DNA from: an uncultured Rhodospirillales bacterium
Lineage (GTDB): Bacteria; Pseudomonadota; Alphaproteobacteria; Kiloniellales; Kiloniellaceae
Direction: 5' to 3'
NCBI GenBank assembly: GCA_913060675.1
Contig: CAJXUS010000001.1
Span: 124,001 to 188,000, forward strand
Length of the DNA stretch: 64,000 nt
Below the pieces are notes generated by a model. The model made no database searches, was not told the DNA's origin, and worked only from the letters and a program-made list of their open reading frames with translations. Both the position numbers and the translations under genes were made by a program. Positions within the stretch are counted from its first letter, which is position 1. Each line of letters starts with the position of its first letter. Below are positions 28,691-43,188 of this stretch, piece by piece.

Positions 28691-29841
28691 TTGAAAAGAA
28701 AATGCATATTGTTCTGACGGCTGGTGGTACAGGTGGGCATATGTTCCCAGCTCGAGCTTTGGCTGAAGAGCTTCTCAGCCGTGGCCATAAAGTAAGCCTC
28801 GTGACAGACGCAAGGGGCCAAGGTTTTGGCAAGGATCTACAAGACGTAACAGTTCACCGGGTATCTGCTGGCGGTATTGCGGGTAGCGGCCTTGTTCGTA
28901 AAGCCATGAGCCTGTGCAAGCTGGTTATCGGAACTTTTCAGGCTAGAAAATTACTACGATCTATAAATGCTGAGGCCATCGTTGCCTTTGGCGGGTATGC
29001 TTCTGTTCCCGCAGGTCTGGCAGGAAGCCAGCTCGGTATCCCGCTATATCTCCACGAGCAAAACGCGGTACTCGGACGTGCAAATCGACTTCTTGCAGGA
29101 AAAGCGCGAAACATTTGCACCTCCTTTCGCAAGGTGAGTCATGTTCCAGCTGGCCAGGAATCAAAAATTACCCTCACAGGAAATCCCGTACGGCCAGCGA
29201 TAATGGTCCTGAGAGAGTTTCCTTACAGCACACCGAAAGAAAGTGGCCGTTTCCACATTCTCGTAACTGGTGGCAGTCAGGGAGCTTCTGTTTTCAATAC
29301 CATAATCCCAGATGCGCTGGCACTGATCCCTGATGAGATGCGAAAGCGCCTTCATGTCAGTCAGCAAGTTCGGGGCGATGGCTCTGAGGACATTGCACAA
29401 ACTTACCGATCAAACGGTATCAAAGCAGATTTAAAGCCTTTCTTTGATGACATGCCAGAGCGATTGGCTCAGGCCCATATCGCCATTTGCAGATCAGGCG
29501 CCTCAACCATTACCGAATTAGCTGCTGCGGGTCGGCCGGCAATTTTGGTCCCCTACCCCCATGCAACCGATGATCATCAAACCGATAATGCCCGCGACTT
29601 TACCGACGCCGGTGCTGGATGGTTAATGACCCAAGCATGCCTTGATGCTAGTAGTTTAGCAGAAAGACTGATTTCCCTTTTTTCACACACACAAATTTTG
29701 CAAAGAGCTGCATCTTGCGCAAGCGAGCATGCCATAATCGGCGCCGCAAGCAATTTGGCTGATGTCATTTGTGGAACCCAAGCAAATAATGGAGACGAAC
29801 CATCAACAAACGAGAACGTTTCAACGGGTGCGGCAGCATGA
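28687..29841 (+). CDS. murG: UDP-GlcNAc:lipid I N-acetylglucosaminyltransferase MurG
   Basis: A 384-residue peripheral GT-B glycosyltransferase that turns lipid I into lipid II. The N-terminal glycine loop is [13 protein letters not shown], and [14 protein letters not shown] and the C-domain loop [12 protein letters not shown] are MurG motifs. The UDP-GlcNAc site is in [35 protein letters not shown]. The ATG overlapping ftsW gives six residues before the first strand; the internal ATG at 28702 is the alternative. A low-complexity tail follows residue 365. Confidence 0.97.
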   Translation: MIEKKMHIVLTAGGTGGHMFPARALAEELLSRGHKVSLVTDARGQGFGKDLQDVTVHRVSAGGIAGSGLVRKAMSLCKLVIGTFQARKLLRSINAEAIVAFGGYASVPAGLAGSQLGIPLYLHEQNAVLGRANRLLAGKARNICTSFRKVSHVPAGQESKITLTGNPVRPAIMVLREFPYSTPKESGRFHILVTGGSQGASVFNTIIPDALALIPDEMRKRLHVSQQVRGDGSEDIAQTYRSNGIKADLKPFFDDMPERLAQAHIAICRSGASTITELAAAGRPAILVPYPHATDDHQTDNARDFTDAGAGWLMTQACLDASSLAERLISLFSHTQILQRAASCASEHAIIGAASNLADVICGTQANNGDEPSTNENVSTGAAA

Positions 29842-31274
29842 AAGGCATGCCACTTGATATAGGTCCACTACACTTTGTCGGTATCGGCGGCATTGGTATG
29901 AGTGGAATAGCAGAGATCCTTCATAATCTGGGATACCAGATTCAAGGAAGTGATATCGCTGAATCTGCCAACGTTCTTAGACTTCGCGACATGGGCATCA
30001 ACATTATGATCGGCCACAAAGCGGAAAATGTACAAGATGCGAGGGTCGTCGTCGTTTCATCTGCGATCAAACTCGACAATCCAGAAATAGAAGAAGCACG
30101 CAATAGATTAACCCCGATTGTTCGCCGCGCAGAAATGCTGGCAGAACTCATGCGTTTCAAATCCTGTGTTGCTGTTGGCGGAACCCACGGCAAGACAACC
30201 ACGACATCTATGATCGCGGCTCTGTTGGACGGCGGAAAATTTGATCCAACCGTTATCAATGGCGGGATTATCAATGCCTATGGAACCAACGCCCGACTTG
30301 GCGATGGCGACTGGATGGTCGTTGAAGCAGATGAAAGCGACGGTACCTTCATCAAATTACCAGCGACTGTTTCTGTGATCACCAATATAGATCCAGAACA
30401 CATGGAATTTTACGGTTCTATAGAAGCGTTACATGATGCGTTTGCTACTTTTGTAACCAACATTCCCTTCTATGGCTTCTCAGTTCTTTGCATTGACCAC
30501 CCCGTGGTTCAATCCCTTATTGGCCGGATTGAAGATCGTCGTATCGTCACTTATGGTTTTAGCCCGCAAGCAAAATTCAGGGCCGTGAACGTCCGCACGG
30601 AAATCACGGGTAATGTTTTTGATGTCGTGATCTCCAAAAGAAATGAGGAAGAAAGCCGGACCATTACGGACTGTCGCCTTCCCATGCTTGGCAATCACAA
30701 TATCCTTAATGCCCTTGCCGCGATTTCAGTTTCAAGTGAACTGGGCATGAGCGATGAAGAAATTCGCTCTTCGTTAGCGGACTTCAAGGGTGTGAAACGA
30801 CGCTTCACCAAAACCGGGGAAGTTAATGGGATCACAATTATAGATGACTACGGCCATCACCCTGTTGAGATCGCAGCCGTTCTTCAAGCCGCCCGCCAAG
30901 CCGTTGATGAAGAATCACGGGTCATCGCCGTTGTTCAACCGCATCGATATTCTCGACTGTCGGATCATTTCGAAGGCTTTTGCTCCTGCTTCAACGATGC
31001 TGACCAAGTTATCGTTTCAGATGTTTACACCGCCGGAGAAGATCCTATTGAAGGCGCAGATCGCGACAGCCTCGTCAAAGGATTATTAACACGCGGGCAC
31101 CGCAATGCAATTGCCCTGCCCCATCCAGATGAACTCGCAGGTATTATCGCTGAGGCAGCCTTACCTGGCGATGTCGTTGTTTGCCTGGGTGCGGGTAGTA
31201 TTTCAGCCTGGGCACATGACCTACCACAACAACTTCAGTCTCTTTTAAAAACAACGGAGGCCGCAAAGTCGTAA
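29838..31274 (+). CDS. murC: UDP-MurNAc:L-Ala ligase MurC
   Basis: A 478-residue Mur ligase that adds the first stem residue, L-Ala. The N-terminal loop [14 protein letters not shown] and ATP loop [11 protein letters not shown] are diagnostic for MurC. The [10 protein letters not shown] motif and VVQPHRYSR lie in the C-terminal half. It begins within murG (ATGA) and is followed after 4 nt by murB. Confidence 0.97.
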   Translation: MKGMPLDIGPLHFVGIGGIGMSGIAEILHNLGYQIQGSDIAESANVLRLRDMGINIMIGHKAENVQDARVVVVSSAIKLDNPEIEEARNRLTPIVRRAEMLAELMRFKSCVAVGGTHGKTTTTSMIAALLDGGKFDPTVINGGIINAYGTNARLGDGDWMVVEADESDGTFIKLPATVSVITNIDPEHMEFYGSIEALHDAFATFVTNIPFYGFSVLCIDHPVVQSLIGRIEDRRIVTYGFSPQAKFRAVNVRTEITGNVFDVVISKRNEEESRTITDCRLPMLGNHNILNALAAISVSSELGMSDEEIRSSLADFKGVKRRFTKTGEVNGITIIDDYGHHPVEIAAVLQAARQAVDEESRVIAVVQPHRYSRLSDHFEGFCSCFNDADQVIVSDVYTAGEDPIEGADRDSLVKGLLTRGHRNAIALPHPDELAGIIAEAALPGDVVVCLGAGSISAWAHDLPQQLQSLLKTTEAAKS

Positions 31275-31278
31275 AACC

Positions 31279-32232
31279 ATGACAGAGATCACCCTACCTG
31301 AGAACCATCTAATACATCGCCTGCCAAAAGTTAAAGGCAGCTACAAGGCTGATGCACGCCTTGCCAAGATCACATGGTTTCGTGTTGGTGGACCTGCGGA
31401 CGTACTATTTACTCCGGCAGATCAGGATGATCTCGTAAGCTTTATAAAAAACAAGCCCGCTGAAATCCCCGTCATTGTTATTGGGGTCGGATCTAATCTT
31501 CTTGTACGCGATGGCGGGGTCGCAGGCGTTGTAATTAGACTTGGGCCAGCTTTCTCAAAGGTCGAAATCGACGGCTCACAAATTATTGCGGGAGCAGCAA
31601 CTCTTGATGTGAAAGTCGCAAAGACCGCATTGAAAGCCAGTTTAACGGGCCTCGAATTCCTCTGTGGCGTCCCAGGTACAATCGGCGGGGCTTTGCGTAT
31701 GAATGCAGGCGCCTATGGGCGTGAAACCAAGGATATACTTCTCTGGGCCGAAGCGATGGATCCCGATGGTAATGTTCATCGCCTCACCCCGGATCAACTT
31801 GGATATACCTATCGTCATTGTAACCTCGACAACAGCTGGATCTTTTTAAACGCCTGCTTCCAAGGGGTGCCTGGGGATGAGGACGAAATTGCCGCGCGTA
31901 TGAAAGACATTCAGGACGCACGCGGCAGTACACAGCCGATCAAATCCAGAACGGGTGGAAGTACTTTTAAAAATCCAGAGGGAAATAAGGCCTGGCAACT
32001 TATAGACAAAGCGGGTTGTCGCGGGTTGCGGATCGGTGATGCTCAAGTTTCAGAGCAGCACTGCAATTTCCTGATCAACAACGATAAAGCATCCGCTTTT
32101 GATCTCGAGAGCCTTGGTGAAGAAGTACGTCATCGCGTCAAAAACACGGCAGGAATAGAGCTTCACTGGGAAATCAAACGCATCGGTGATGCCATGCCTC
32201 CAGAAAACACAATAAGGAATAAAAGTTTATGA
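31279..32232 (+). CDS. murB: UDP-N-acetylenolpyruvoylglucosamine reductase MurB
   Basis: A 317-residue FAD enzyme that reduces UDP-GlcNAc-enolpyruvate to UDP-MurNAc, the committed precursor of the whole cluster. FAD-site motifs are [27 protein letters not shown] and [18 protein letters not shown]. The catalytic region [28 protein letters not shown] carries the proton-donor serine. It is the short type II-like MurB without the E. coli loop. It overlaps ddl by 4 nt. Confidence 0.96.
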   Translation: MTEITLPENHLIHRLPKVKGSYKADARLAKITWFRVGGPADVLFTPADQDDLVSFIKNKPAEIPVIVIGVGSNLLVRDGGVAGVVIRLGPAFSKVEIDGSQIIAGAATLDVKVAKTALKASLTGLEFLCGVPGTIGGALRMNAGAYGRETKDILLWAEAMDPDGNVHRLTPDQLGYTYRHCNLDNSWIFLNACFQGVPGDEDEIAARMKDIQDARGSTQPIKSRTGGSTFKNPEGNKAWQLIDKAGCRGLRIGDAQVSEQHCNFLINNDKASAFDLESLGEEVRHRVKNTAGIELHWEIKRIGDAMPPENTIRNKSL

Positions 32233-33158
32233 CCTGTAATGTCGCATTGCTCAAAGGTGGATTTTCAGCTGAGCGGGAGGTATCCCTTGCCAGTGGAACT
32301 GCCTCTGCCATGGCGTTACGTGATGCAGGTTATAACGTCACAGAGATAGATGTTACCAGAGACATTCCCTCTCTCATCTCCCAACTCCAAGAAGCAAAGC
32401 CTTCTGTTGTCTTCAATGCCCTTCACGGCCAGTGGGGAGAAGATGGATGTGTACAAGGTTTGCTGGAACTATTGGAACTGCCCTACACCCATTCTCATGT
32501 ATTGAGCTCTGCACTTGCTATGCACAAAGAACGTGCCAAGGCACTTGTAGAACAAGTTGGCGTCAGGGTTCCTGAAAGCAAAAGCATCCTCGCTTCCGAT
32601 CTTGCCATGGGCGATCCACTGCCTCGTCCTTACGTTATTAAGCCTCTAAGCGAGGGTTCCTCGGTTGGAGTTCATATCGTGTTTGAAGGCGACAATCATA
32701 TAGCGACAAGTCGTGAAGAATTGGGTTTCGAAGGCGAAATCATGGTTGAGCGTTACATACCGGGTCGGGAATTAACCGTTGCCGTTATGGGCGATCGCGC
32801 ACTTGCAGTGACGGAGTTATCCCCTAAACAAGGCTTCTATGATTACGAAGCCAAATATACAGACGGCAAAACAGACCACATTATCCCCGCCCAGATCCCT
32901 GCAGAGATCTACCAAGAAGCCTTAGATGCCGCTTTGAAATCGCATCAGGTTCTTGGGTGCCAAGGCGTAAGCCGTAGTGATTTCCGCTATGACGACACAG
33001 CCGATGGGGATGGCGGGCTCTACTATTTAGAAACCAACACACAACCAGGCATGACAGACCTCAGTCTGGTTCCTGAACAGGCGAAACACATCGGCATTTC
33101 TTTCTCTGAACTCTGTGCCTGGATGGTGGAAGACGCCCTCCGGATCAAGGAGGGGTAA
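32229..33158 (+). CDS. ddl: D-alanine:D-alanine ligase
   Basis: A 309-residue ATP-grasp ligase that makes D-Ala-D-Ala for MurF. Motifs include [17 protein letters not shown], the ATP-binding [14 protein letters not shown], and the metal-binding [12 protein letters not shown] near the C-terminus. The length is that of the compact DdlB type. The start lies within the murB stop region (ATGA), and the stop is shared with the ftsQ start (TAATG). Confidence 0.97.
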   Translation: MTCNVALLKGGFSAEREVSLASGTASAMALRDAGYNVTEIDVTRDIPSLISQLQEAKPSVVFNALHGQWGEDGCVQGLLELLELPYTHSHVLSSALAMHKERAKALVEQVGVRVPESKSILASDLAMGDPLPRPYVIKPLSEGSSVGVHIVFEGDNHIATSREELGFEGEIMVERYIPGRELTVAVMGDRALAVTELSPKQGFYDYEAKYTDGKTDHIIPAQIPAEIYQEALDAALKSHQVLGCQGVSRSDFRYDDTADGDGGLYYLETNTQPGMTDLSLVPEQAKHIGISFSELCAWMVEDALRIKEG

Positions 33159-34021
33159 TGAGCAAAACTACCGTTAAAACCAAACGTCGGCGTAAACGCA
33201 GTCAAAAACGTAGTAAGCTCCCCTTTGGAGATACAAACTGGCGTCGGGTCTTTCTATGCACGGCGGTAGGATCGCTGATTGCTGTTGTTGGGTTGACAAC
33301 CGTCCTTTGGACCAACGGATGGATCCCTGGAAAAATCAGCCTGGCCGTGGACAATTTTCACGGCATGACGGCCGATGCAGGCCTATCCGTAGAAGATGTT
33401 CTCGTCGAAGGTCGTAAACGCACCAACGCAAAAGCAATTCTCAACAAGCTTGATGTTGAAAGAGGCACGCCGATACTGTCTTTTTCCCCAAGTGAGGCAA
33501 AGGCTAAAATCGAACTGCTACCATGGGTCAAGCAAGCCATCGTAGAGAGACGGCTCCCCAACGTGATTTACGTACAACTGACTGAACGCCAGCCACTTGC
33601 ACTTTGGCAACAAGAAGGCGTCTTACATGTCATTGATCAAAGTGGTGAAGTCATCCCGACTGCAAAGGCTGCAAAATTCTCTTCCCTTCCCTTAATCGTT
33701 GGCCCTGATGCACCTGATCATGCCAAGGAAATTCTTTCATTGATTGCGAGTGAGCCCGATTTGGGAACACAGGTAAAAGCAGCCGTGAGAGTTAGCGGAC
33801 GCCGCTGGAACATCCGACTGAATAACGGCGTAGATGTCCAACTCCCGGAAGAAGATCCAACAGATGCATGGTCTTTCTTTGCGCGTATAGAACGTGAAGA
33901 AGGTGTCTTGGAACGAGATGTTGTACTCGTAGACTTACGGTCTCGTGATCGCTTGATTGTCAGAACCTCAGGTGGCTCGGCAAAAGACAGAAAAATTACT
34001 ACAAAAGGGAAAAAGACCTGA
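33158..34021 (+). CDS. ftsQ: Cell division protein FtsQ
   Basis: A 287-residue bitopic protein. A very basic cytoplasmic N-terminus (KTKRRRKRSQKRSK) precedes one membrane segment at about 29-50. A POTRA domain (about 75-145: VEDVLVEGRKRTNAKAIL, WVKQAIVERRLPNVIYVQL) and the FtsQ beta domain follow. It recruits FtsL/FtsB and links FtsA-FtsZ to the septal synthases. Position between ddl and ftsA confirms the call. It overlaps ddl by one base. Confidence 0.95.
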   Translation: MSKTTVKTKRRRKRSQKRSKLPFGDTNWRRVFLCTAVGSLIAVVGLTTVLWTNGWIPGKISLAVDNFHGMTADAGLSVEDVLVEGRKRTNAKAILNKLDVERGTPILSFSPSEAKAKIELLPWVKQAIVERRLPNVIYVQLTERQPLALWQQEGVLHVIDQSGEVIPTAKAAKFSSLPLIVGPDAPDHAKEILSLIASEPDLGTQVKAAVRVSGRRWNIRLNNGVDVQLPEEDPTDAWSFFARIEREEGVLERDVVLVDLRSRDRLIVRTSGGSAKDRKITTKGKKT

Positions 34022-34088
34022 TGTTGATGGTTCAACTCAACCTGACACACGAATGCGACCTTTCTTATGCGAAAGGATGCCGCAAGTC

Positions 34089-35360
34089 ATGAAGCGGAAC
34101 CCAAGTGTAATCAAACATGGAACTGTTGCGGCTATCGATGTCGGCAGCAGTAAAGTCTGTTGTTTTATTGCACAGATGGATGGCGACAACCCGCCCAAAG
34201 TTATAGGTATAGGCCAACAAGCCAGTCATGGAATGAAAAGCGGAAATATCGTTGATATGGAAGCGCTCGAAGATTCGATCTTAAATGCAGTCCATGCTGC
34301 AGAACAGATGGCTGGTGAAACCGTCAATTCTCTTTTAGTCAATCTATCAGGCGGGGCTCCGTCATCACATAATATCAATTTAGAAATTGCAATTAATGGC
34401 CATGAGGTCACGGATACAGACCTCAAACAAGCCCTTGAACACGCCAGCCAGGTACAAGGCCCGAAGGGTGACCCGGAACAGGGTCGCCAGTTGATACACT
34501 CCTTGCCTACAGGTTTCACGCTTGATGGTAATCGTGGCATTAAAGATCCTCGCGGCATGCACGGCGAAATGCTCGGCGTAACCATGCATCTTATTACCGC
34601 GGCGGCAAATTCGATACGAAACCTGACAACCTGCATCAAACGCTGTCATCTACAGCCAATGAGTTTCGTACTTTCTCCCTATGCTTCCGGGTTATCATGT
34701 TTGGTTGATGATGAGATGGAACTCGGTGTTACACTTGTCGATATGGGTGGAACAACAACATCCATTGCCGTCTTCAGTGAAGGAAAACTGGTTTTTTGTG
34801 ACGTAATTCCGGTTGGCGGGCATCACGTTACCAATGATATTGCACGTGGCCTATCGACACCTGTCGCCGAGGCTGAACGCATGAAGACCCTATACGGGCA
34901 TGCCGTCGCGACAGTCACAGATGAACGCGAAATGATTGATGTCCCCCAGGTTGGAGAAGCCGCAGGTAGTCAACCTCAACAGGTGCCTCGCTCTCTTCTT
35001 GTTGGCATCATACAGCCAAGACTAGAAGAAACTTTTGAAATCGTACGCTCGAGATTGGAAATGAGTGGCTTCGATAAAGTTGGCGGTAGGCGTGTTGTTT
35101 TGACAGGCGGCGCCAGCCAACTGCCCGGCTTACCTGATCTGGCGAGTTTGATATTAGATAAGCAAGTACGCATAGGGAGACCTATACGCGTTTCCGGGTT
35201 AGCAGATGCCACCGGAGGGCCTAGTTTCTCCACTTGTACTGGTCTGCTAACCTACGCAACCATCGCTCATAATGAAGTTCAAAGCGAAAAAACACCCGAG
35301 GAGACTCATCCTCAGAACTTCGTAAATAAATTCGGAAGATGGTTTCGTGAAAATTTTTAA
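34089..35360 (+). CDS. ftsA: Cell division protein FtsA
   Basis: A 423-residue actin-like ATPase that tethers FtsZ to the membrane. The phosphate-1 loop is AAIDVGSSKVCCFIA, and GVTLVDMGGTTTSIAVF and VVLTGGASQLPGL are actin-fold motifs. The C-terminal amphipathic helix FGRWFRENF is the membrane-targeting sequence. The frame is open to a TTG at 33957, but FtsA proteins start shortly before the first phosphate loop, so ATG 34089 is chosen. This leaves a 67-nt gap after ftsQ. Confidence 0.95.
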   Translation: MKRNPSVIKHGTVAAIDVGSSKVCCFIAQMDGDNPPKVIGIGQQASHGMKSGNIVDMEALEDSILNAVHAAEQMAGETVNSLLVNLSGGAPSSHNINLEIAINGHEVTDTDLKQALEHASQVQGPKGDPEQGRQLIHSLPTGFTLDGNRGIKDPRGMHGEMLGVTMHLITAAANSIRNLTTCIKRCHLQPMSFVLSPYASGLSCLVDDEMELGVTLVDMGGTTTSIAVFSEGKLVFCDVIPVGGHHVTNDIARGLSTPVAEAERMKTLYGHAVATVTDEREMIDVPQVGEAAGSQPQQVPRSLLVGIIQPRLEETFEIVRSRLEMSGFDKVGGRRVVLTGGASQLPGLPDLASLILDKQVRIGRPIRVSGLADATGGPSFSTCTGLLTYATIAHNEVQSEKTPEETHPQNFVNKFGRWFRENF

Positions 35361-35423
35361 CAAAAAGTTAGGAATTAGCTCGACTGATTCCACAACTTTA
35401 TAGTACAACTTGACAAACGAGTT

Positions 35424-35436
35424 CGCCGAGTCGGCG
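35424..35436 (+). promoter_or_regulatory. Short GC hairpin just upstream of the ftsZ ribosome-binding site
   Basis: CGCCG, loop AGT, CGGCG forms a tight 5-bp stem. The Shine-Dalgarno GGAGG (35443-35447) starts 6 nt after it and the ftsZ ATG is at 35454. It may influence ribosome access or mRNA ends. The role is inferred from position only. Confidence 0.35.
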
Positions 35437-35453
35437 CCCAGCGGAGGTTAGTA

Positions 35454-37145
35454 ATGGCTTTAAATTTAGATGTACCCCCAGTTGAATCCGAACTGACCCC
35501 CCAGATCACCGTCATTGGTGTCGGTGGTGCAGGCGGTAATGCTGTCAACAATATGATCCAGAGCAATTTGGAGGGTGTTGAGTTCCTTATTGCCAATACC
35601 GATGCTCAGGCGATTGCTCAATCCTCTTGTGATCGAACAATTCAACTCGGCCGTAATATCACACAAGGCCTAGGTGCTGGTTCTCGACCTGATATTGGCA
35701 AAGCAGCCGCCGAAGAAGCCATGGATGAGATCCTTGGACACCTCGAAGGCTCCAACATGGTCTTCATCACCGCTGGTATGGGCGGAGGCACCGGAACAGG
35801 TGCTGCGCCAGTCATTGCCAAGTCCGCGCGTGATGCTGGTATCTTGACTGTCGGCGTTATCACAAAACCTTTCCATTTCGAAGGCGTTCATCGGATGCGC
35901 CTCGCCGAGAAGGGAATTGAAGAGCTCGCTCAATACGTCGACACGCTGATTATCATTCCAAATCAAAACCTTTTCAGAATTGCGAACGAGAAAACGACAT
36001 TCGCCGATGCCTTTAAAATGGCGGATGATGTGCTTCGTTCCGGTGTGAGTGGCGTTACAGACCTTATGGTTATGCCAGGTCTCATCAATCTCGATTTTGC
36101 TGATATCCGCGCCGTGATGACGGAAATGGGAAAAGCCATGATGGGTACAGGTGAAGCAGAAGGCGAAACCCGTGCTATGGACGCCGCTGAAGCCGCGATT
36201 TCTAATCCTCTGCTTGATGAAGTATCTATGAAAGGTGCTCGCGGGGTATTGATTAACATTACTGGCGGCCCAGACCTTACTCTCTTTGAAGTGGATGAAG
36301 CTGCTAATCGCATCCGTGATGAAGTAGATCCAGAAGCCAACATCATCTTTGGCTCTACTTATGATCCGAGCATGGAAGGCACGATGCGCGTTTCTGTTGT
36401 TGCAACAGGGATTGACGCTGAATCCATGAAAAATATCCGCCCCGCTCAAGTTAAAGAGTTTCAAACACCGCCTGCTCCTCTAAACGTTACACCGGAACAG
36501 GTTGAAGCTCAGCAGGAACAAGTGGTCGCTACACAACAAGCAACCGTATCCGTACCACCACAGTCACCTGCAGCAGCCCCCACTCCTCTTGCACCAGCAG
36601 CAAGTGCAGCACCTTCTTCTCAACCAATTATAGAAACCGGACCATCACAAACCAGTATTGAGTCCGCAATTACCCGGAGCGATGCTGACGGCCAACAAAT
36701 AATGGCTTCAGCACCACAGGCCGAGATTAGAAATGATAGTTTCGTTGCTCCTACACCAGCAACAGTTTCCAACCAAAAGCCAGCAGCGCCACAGCCTGCG
36801 CCTCAAAAAGCAGATCCATTCGCTGCTGCGGCGTTAGCAAACGGCACCGACAGACACGAAGACACTTCTAAAAAGGGTCGTGGACTTTTTGGTCGTATCA
36901 CTGGGGGGGCTGCTCGGGCGCTTCAAGCTGCGACACAAGCAGAAGAGCTTGATGATTTACAACTGGGCTCCACCGTTGCAACGCCCGCTGCCAGTGCTGC
37001 ACCAAAGCCAGCCGATTCGCCAGTTTCTGGTAACAGCCAACAACCTCGGTTAACGGGCCTGGACCCGAACGACCGAATTCAGTCAGCTTCTAGCGATGAA
37101 GACTTGCTCGATATCCCAGCTTTTCTGCGGCGCCAAGCGAACTAA
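35454..37145 (+). CDS. ftsZ: Cell division GTPase FtsZ
   Basis: A 563-residue tubulin-like GTPase that forms the Z ring. The tubulin signature GGGTGTG is at residues 110-116 and the T7 loop [11 protein letters not shown] near 207. The GTPase core ends near residue 320. A linker of about 215 residues rich in Ala, Pro and Gln follows, then the conserved C-terminal peptide [14 protein letters not shown], which binds FtsA. Long linkers are usual in alphaproteobacteria. A 93-bp gap with a strong GGAGG separates it from ftsA and may hold its own promoter. Confidence 0.97.
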   Translation: MALNLDVPPVESELTPQITVIGVGGAGGNAVNNMIQSNLEGVEFLIANTDAQAIAQSSCDRTIQLGRNITQGLGAGSRPDIGKAAAEEAMDEILGHLEGSNMVFITAGMGGGTGTGAAPVIAKSARDAGILTVGVITKPFHFEGVHRMRLAEKGIEELAQYVDTLIIIPNQNLFRIANEKTTFADAFKMADDVLRSGVSGVTDLMVMPGLINLDFADIRAVMTEMGKAMMGTGEAEGETRAMDAAEAAISNPLLDEVSMKGARGVLINITGGPDLTLFEVDEAANRIRDEVDPEANIIFGSTYDPSMEGTMRVSVVATGIDAESMKNIRPAQVKEFQTPPAPLNVTPEQVEAQQEQVVATQQATVSVPPQSPAAAPTPLAPAASAAPSSQPIIETGPSQTSIESAITRSDADGQQIMASAPQAEIRNDSFVAPTPATVSNQKPAAPQPAPQKADPFAAAALANGTDRHEDTSKKGRGLFGRITGGAARALQAATQAEELDDLQLGSTVATPAASAAPKPADSPVSGNSQQPRLTGLDPNDRIQSASSDEDLLDIPAFLRRQAN

Positions 37146-37208
37146 ACCAAATATTACAGAGTACGTTACATATCGTAACATATTGAAACAAACAGTGATT
37201 TGTTAGAG

Positions 37209-37241
37209 ACAAGGGGACGAGCTATCGTTCCCTTGTTGCAT
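37209..37241 (+). terminator. Probable terminator or attenuator after ftsZ
   Basis: An 11-bp stem, ACAAGGGGACG with CGTTCCCTTGT (one G-U pair), has a 6-nt loop and is followed by a weak T-rich run (TGCATTTTA). It lies between ftsZ and lpxC and may reduce read-through to lpxC. Confidence 0.55.
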
Positions 37242-37301
37242 TTTATCGGATAGACAGCTCCGTTGTCTCCGGGGGGATTAACTAACAAACGAAGCGTACT
37301 C

Positions 37302-38267
37302 ATGAAAACCAATATTGCTGCCAATCGTGTACAGAAACAAAAAACTCTCAAGAGCCCAATTAATTGCTCTGGAGTTGGCTTGCACTCTGGCGACAATGTC
37401 ATCATGACACTTCACCCTGCCGAGCCTGGAGCAGGTATTGTGTTCCGTCGGACTGATGTTGCAGGAAAAGGCGCTATCATCCCAGCAACATGGGAATATG
37501 CAATCGAATCCCCACTTTGCACGACACTTGTCAAAGACGATGTGAAAATCGGAACAATCGAACATCTTATGTCTGCTCTGGCAGGTTTTGGGATCGACAA
37601 TTGCTATATTGACATCAATGCCTGTGAAGTTCCGGTGATGGATGGCAGCTCTTCTCCGTTTGTATTCCTGATCGAATGTGCAGGTATCGTAGAACAGAAC
37701 GCCCCTAAACGCGCCATTCGCATTCTTAAAGAAGTTTGCGACGAAGAAGGCAATCGCGCTGGTACTCTTAGCCCTAACGAATGCTTCTCCGTCAGCTTTG
37801 AGATCGACTTTGAAAGCAAAGCTATCGGCCATCAAGAACTATACATGGAAGTGCGCGCGGATCGCTACAAACAAGAAGTTAGCCGAGCCCGTACATTTGG
37901 CTTCCTACATGAAGCGGATCAACTTCGTAAAATGGGCCTCGCCCGTGGCGGCTCTTTGGATAATGCAATCGTTATCGACGGCGATAAAATTATGAACGAA
38001 GGTGGCCTTCGCTATGCCAACGAATTCGTACGCCATAAAGTACTAGATTCTATTGGCGACCTTTACCTCGCAGGCGCACCCATCATTGGTCACTACCACG
38101 GCATTCGTACTGGCCATGCCCAAACCTATCGTCTGGTGAAAAAGCTTCTCTCTGATAACAGTGCATGGGAATGGGTAACGCTACCTATAGAAATCCCCGC
38201 AGAAAGCAGCATAACCCGTAGCGCTTCTTTTGCGGCCCCTGAAAGAGCTGTAGCAGCAAGCGTTTAA
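37302..38267 (+). CDS. lpxC: UDP-3-O-acyl-GlcNAc deacetylase LpxC
   Basis: A 321-residue zinc deacetylase, the committed step of lipid A synthesis. Zinc ligands are His88 ([10 protein letters not shown]), His245 and Asp249 ([11 protein letters not shown]), and the catalytic-base His272 is in GIRTGHAQ. The frame is open to a TTG at 37263, but ATG 37302 fits the family start better. Placement next to ftsZ is standard in proteobacteria. A terminator follows immediately, closing the dcw cluster. Confidence 0.96.
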   Translation: MKTNIAANRVQKQKTLKSPINCSGVGLHSGDNVIMTLHPAEPGAGIVFRRTDVAGKGAIIPATWEYAIESPLCTTLVKDDVKIGTIEHLMSALAGFGIDNCYIDINACEVPVMDGSSSPFVFLIECAGIVEQNAPKRAIRILKEVCDEEGNRAGTLSPNECFSVSFEIDFESKAIGHQELYMEVRADRYKQEVSRARTFGFLHEADQLRKMGLARGGSLDNAIVIDGDKIMNEGGLRYANEFVRHKVLDSIGDLYLAGAPIIGHYHGIRTGHAQTYRLVKKLLSDNSAWEWVTLPIEIPAESSITRSASFAAPERAVAASV

Positions 38268-38287
38268 GTAAAACACTTTTCCCCGAA

Positions 38288-38315
38288 AAAGAGCCCGGTT
38301 TTACTGGGCTTTTTT
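38288..38315 (+). terminator. Intrinsic terminator after lpxC
   Basis: AGCCCGG, loop TTTTA, CTGGGCT (one G-U pair) is followed by six T. It marks the end of the dcw transcript. Confidence 0.85.
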
Positions 38316-38463
38316 GCTATTTACTCTCATCCATCAAAATTATTTTACCTCTTTGGGATCAAGATCGTCTCAGTTCTCTTGAGGACAGGATAGTGAAGCC
38401 CTATAGTGCTCTGACAATTCAGCCTTTGGTAAGCAGAATGGCTAACATAAAGAGTATCGTAAT

Positions 38464-39303
38464 ATGAAATCCGGTCTATTTAGACAGTTCTTTGCAACTC
38501 CCCTGGTCCGTGCGACCTACGCACTGTCTTTGGTTGCGACACTTGCGGCTTGTAGCTCAGATGAAAAACCCGCATATGTCGAGAGACCGGTTGAAGAGCT
38601 ATACAGCAACGCCAACAATGCCCTTAAGGCAGGTGAAAACTTAGAAGCCGCCCGATTATTTGATGAAGTCGAGAGACAACATCCTTACTCTGTTTGGGCC
38701 TCGAAAGCTCAGTTGATGGCTGCTTACGCGCTCTACACTGAAAACCAATACGATGATGCCATCAGCGCATTAGATCGCTTTATCGAACTCCACCCAGGTA
38801 ATCGCGACACTCCCTATGCTTACTACCTCAAAGCCCTTAGTTATTACGAACAAATTTCTGATGTTGCTCGTGACCAGAAAATGACCATAGAAGCTTTGGC
38901 TTCTCTTAGAGACGTTGTGCGCCGCTTCCCTGAGAGTAAATATGCTCGTGATGCTCAGTTAAAAATTGATCTTGCCAATGATCACCTCGCAGGTAAACAA
39001 ATGACCATTGGTCGCTTTTACCTCAACCGTAAAGAATATCTCGCTGCCATCAATCGCTTCAGGATGGTTATCGGTCAGTTCCAGACCACCACACACGTTC
39101 CCGAAGCACTTCACAGGCTGGTTGAAGCTTATCTTGCACTGGGTATTGTCGACGAGGCACAAGCAACAACTGCTGTATTGGGCCATAACTTCCCCGGAAA
39201 TCGTTGGTATGAAGATAGCTACGCGCTTTTAACTGGACAAAACCTTGAACCAGAAGAAAAAGAAGGTTCGTGGATTTCTGAAGTCTGGGATTCAATTCTT
39301 TAA
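38464..39303 (+). CDS. bamD: Outer-membrane assembly lipoprotein BamD (ComL)
   Basis: A 279-residue lipoprotein with signal peptide and lipobox LAAC (Cys30). Five TPR-like repeats follow (for example LYSNANNALKAGENLEAARLFDEVERQHPYS cut into shorter units around residues 45-75, and YDDAISALDRFIELHPG). BamD is the essential partner of BamA in inserting outer-membrane proteins. It sits between lpxC and recN, as in many alphaproteobacteria. It begins 196 nt after lpxC, behind the terminator, so it likely has its own promoter. Confidence 0.95.
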   Translation: MKSGLFRQFFATPLVRATYALSLVATLAACSSDEKPAYVERPVEELYSNANNALKAGENLEAARLFDEVERQHPYSVWASKAQLMAAYALYTENQYDDAISALDRFIELHPGNRDTPYAYYLKALSYYEQISDVARDQKMTIEALASLRDVVRRFPESKYARDAQLKIDLANDHLAGKQMTIGRFYLNRKEYLAAINRFRMVIGQFQTTTHVPEALHRLVEAYLALGIVDEAQATTAVLGHNFPGNRWYEDSYALLTGQNLEPEEKEGSWISEVWDSIL

Positions 39304-39317
39304 ATGGTAGGTGAGCT

Positions 39318-43102
<3,785 letters not shown>

Positions 43103-43113
43103 GCTTCTCGGGC

Positions 43114-43148
43114 AGGCGATACCGGCAAAGGTTTTGCCGGTATCGCCT
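43114..43148. terminator. Perfect 16-bp hairpin between convergent ligA and binding-protein gene
   Basis: The arm AGGCGATACCGGCAAA (43114-43129) pairs perfectly with 43133-43148 around a 3-nt loop. There is no T-run on either strand after the stem, so it is not a standard intrinsic terminator. It may act with Rho or stabilise 3' ends. Confidence 0.5.
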
Positions 43149-43188
43149 CTATTCGCACCCAAACTGAGGGAGCGGTCACTGCAATCTA

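Noticed and set aside
33957..34088. N-terminal extension of ftsA from a TTG overlapping ftsQ
   Set aside because: The extra 44 residues are low-complexity and basic, lie mostly over ftsQ, and are absent from FtsA proteins as I know them.
35670..36464. Minus-strand open frame of 264 codons inside ftsZ
   Set aside because: It is the longest antisense frame but lies wholly opposite the conserved FtsZ GTPase core; its His/Cys/Phe-rich composition is typical of an antisense shadow.
37278..37835. Minus-strand open frame of 185 codons inside lpxC
   Set aside because: It is opposite the catalytic part of LpxC, with no ribosome-binding site or family resemblance.
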